From JBAXTE01 sp964653595 (lineage in GTDB: Bacteria > Bacteroidota > Bacteroidia > Bacteroidales > WCHB1-69): a DNA stretch of 5,930 nt. Where the stretch lies: positions 1 through 5,930 of the forward strand of contig CAZZHH010000100.1 in NCBI GenBank assembly GCA_964653595.1, read 5' to 3'. The position numbers and the translations under genes were made by a program. Under the pieces are notes generated by a model. The model did no database searches, was not told the DNA's origin, and worked only from the letters and a program-made list of their open reading frames with translations. Numbering within the stretch: position 1 is the first letter of the stretch; each line of letters starts with the position of its first letter. Below, in pieces: positions 5,877 to 5,930 of the stretch.

Positions 5877-5930
5877 ATCGAGTAGGTAAAGGGGAATTTC
5901 ACCCCTAAACCTCTCACGGAACCGTACTTG
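5877..5930 (-). ncRNA. Group II intron, 3' end (domain V 3' strand and domain VI), partial
   Basis: Read on the - strand, 5930-5919 is CAAGTACGGTTC, the conserved 3' strand of group II domain V. It is followed by a hairpin with all domain VI traits: GAG (5915-5913) pairs with CTC (5882-5880), AGGT (5912-5909) pairs with ACCT (5887-5884), and AGGGG pairs with CCCCT above them. A single unpaired A (5883) lies between the two lower helices, 7 nt from the 3' end, where the lariat branch point belongs. The intron ends ...CGAT at 5877, fitting the 3'-AY rule. The 5' strand of domain V, the rest of the ribozyme and any maturase gene lie beyond 5930. It lies antisense to gene 2, 13 bp after its stop. 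Class cannot be assigned from this piece. Confidence 0.82.

Overview
The window looks like a Bacteroidota (Bacteroidales- or Flavobacteriia-like) scaffold, probably a short-read or metagenome assembly. The grounds are AT-rich DNA, start codons without consistent Shine-Dalgarno sequences, signal peptides ending in A-Q, a BspA-type leucine-rich-repeat protein, and a C-terminal type IX secretion (T9SS) sorting domain. Only two genes are present, both on the + strand and both encoding exported proteins. A structured RNA on the - strand runs off the right edge.

Layout. Positions 1-43 hold the end of an unseen upstream unit and a small GC-rich hairpin. Positions 44-141 and 1296-1431 are two related imperfect-palindrome elements that flank gene 1 (249-1286). 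Their end sequences relate to each other as integron attC sites do around a gene cassette: the right end of the first (GTTAGTGGC, 133-141) is the exact reverse complement of the left end of the second (GCCACTAAC, 1296-1304), and the second has a different right end (GTTATGGGC). Gene 1 encodes a 345-aa exported mosaic: an N-terminal beta-rich region, a Q/T/S-rich linker, a DUF1566-like 'DWRVPT' module, and a C-terminal Skp/OmpH-like segment that lacks the usual coiled-coil arms.

A 179-nt leader (1432-1610) carries a promoter-like sequence overlapped by an inverted repeat. It precedes gene 2 (1611-5863), a large T9SS-secreted modular surface protein. Module order is signal peptide, BspA/LRR_5 repeats, three InlB-like ~68-aa repeats, a GLUG beta-helix region, three 84-aa putative Ig (He_PIG) repeats and a T9SS type A sorting domain. 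Gene 2 is interrupted by a 100-N assembly gap (1927-2026). The 55 bases on each side of the gap are identical, and collapsing that overlap gives one uninterrupted 1365-codon reading frame. The split into two open reading frames is therefore an assembly artefact, not a pseudogene.

Thirteen bases after the gene 2 stop codon, on the opposite strand, lies the 3' end of a group II intron: the end of domain V and a complete domain VI with a bulged branch-point adenosine. The rest of the intron lies beyond the right edge.

Nothing in the sequence links the two genes functionally beyond both being exported. The most interesting reading is a mobile cassette-like organisation of cell-envelope genes, with a retroelement next to it.
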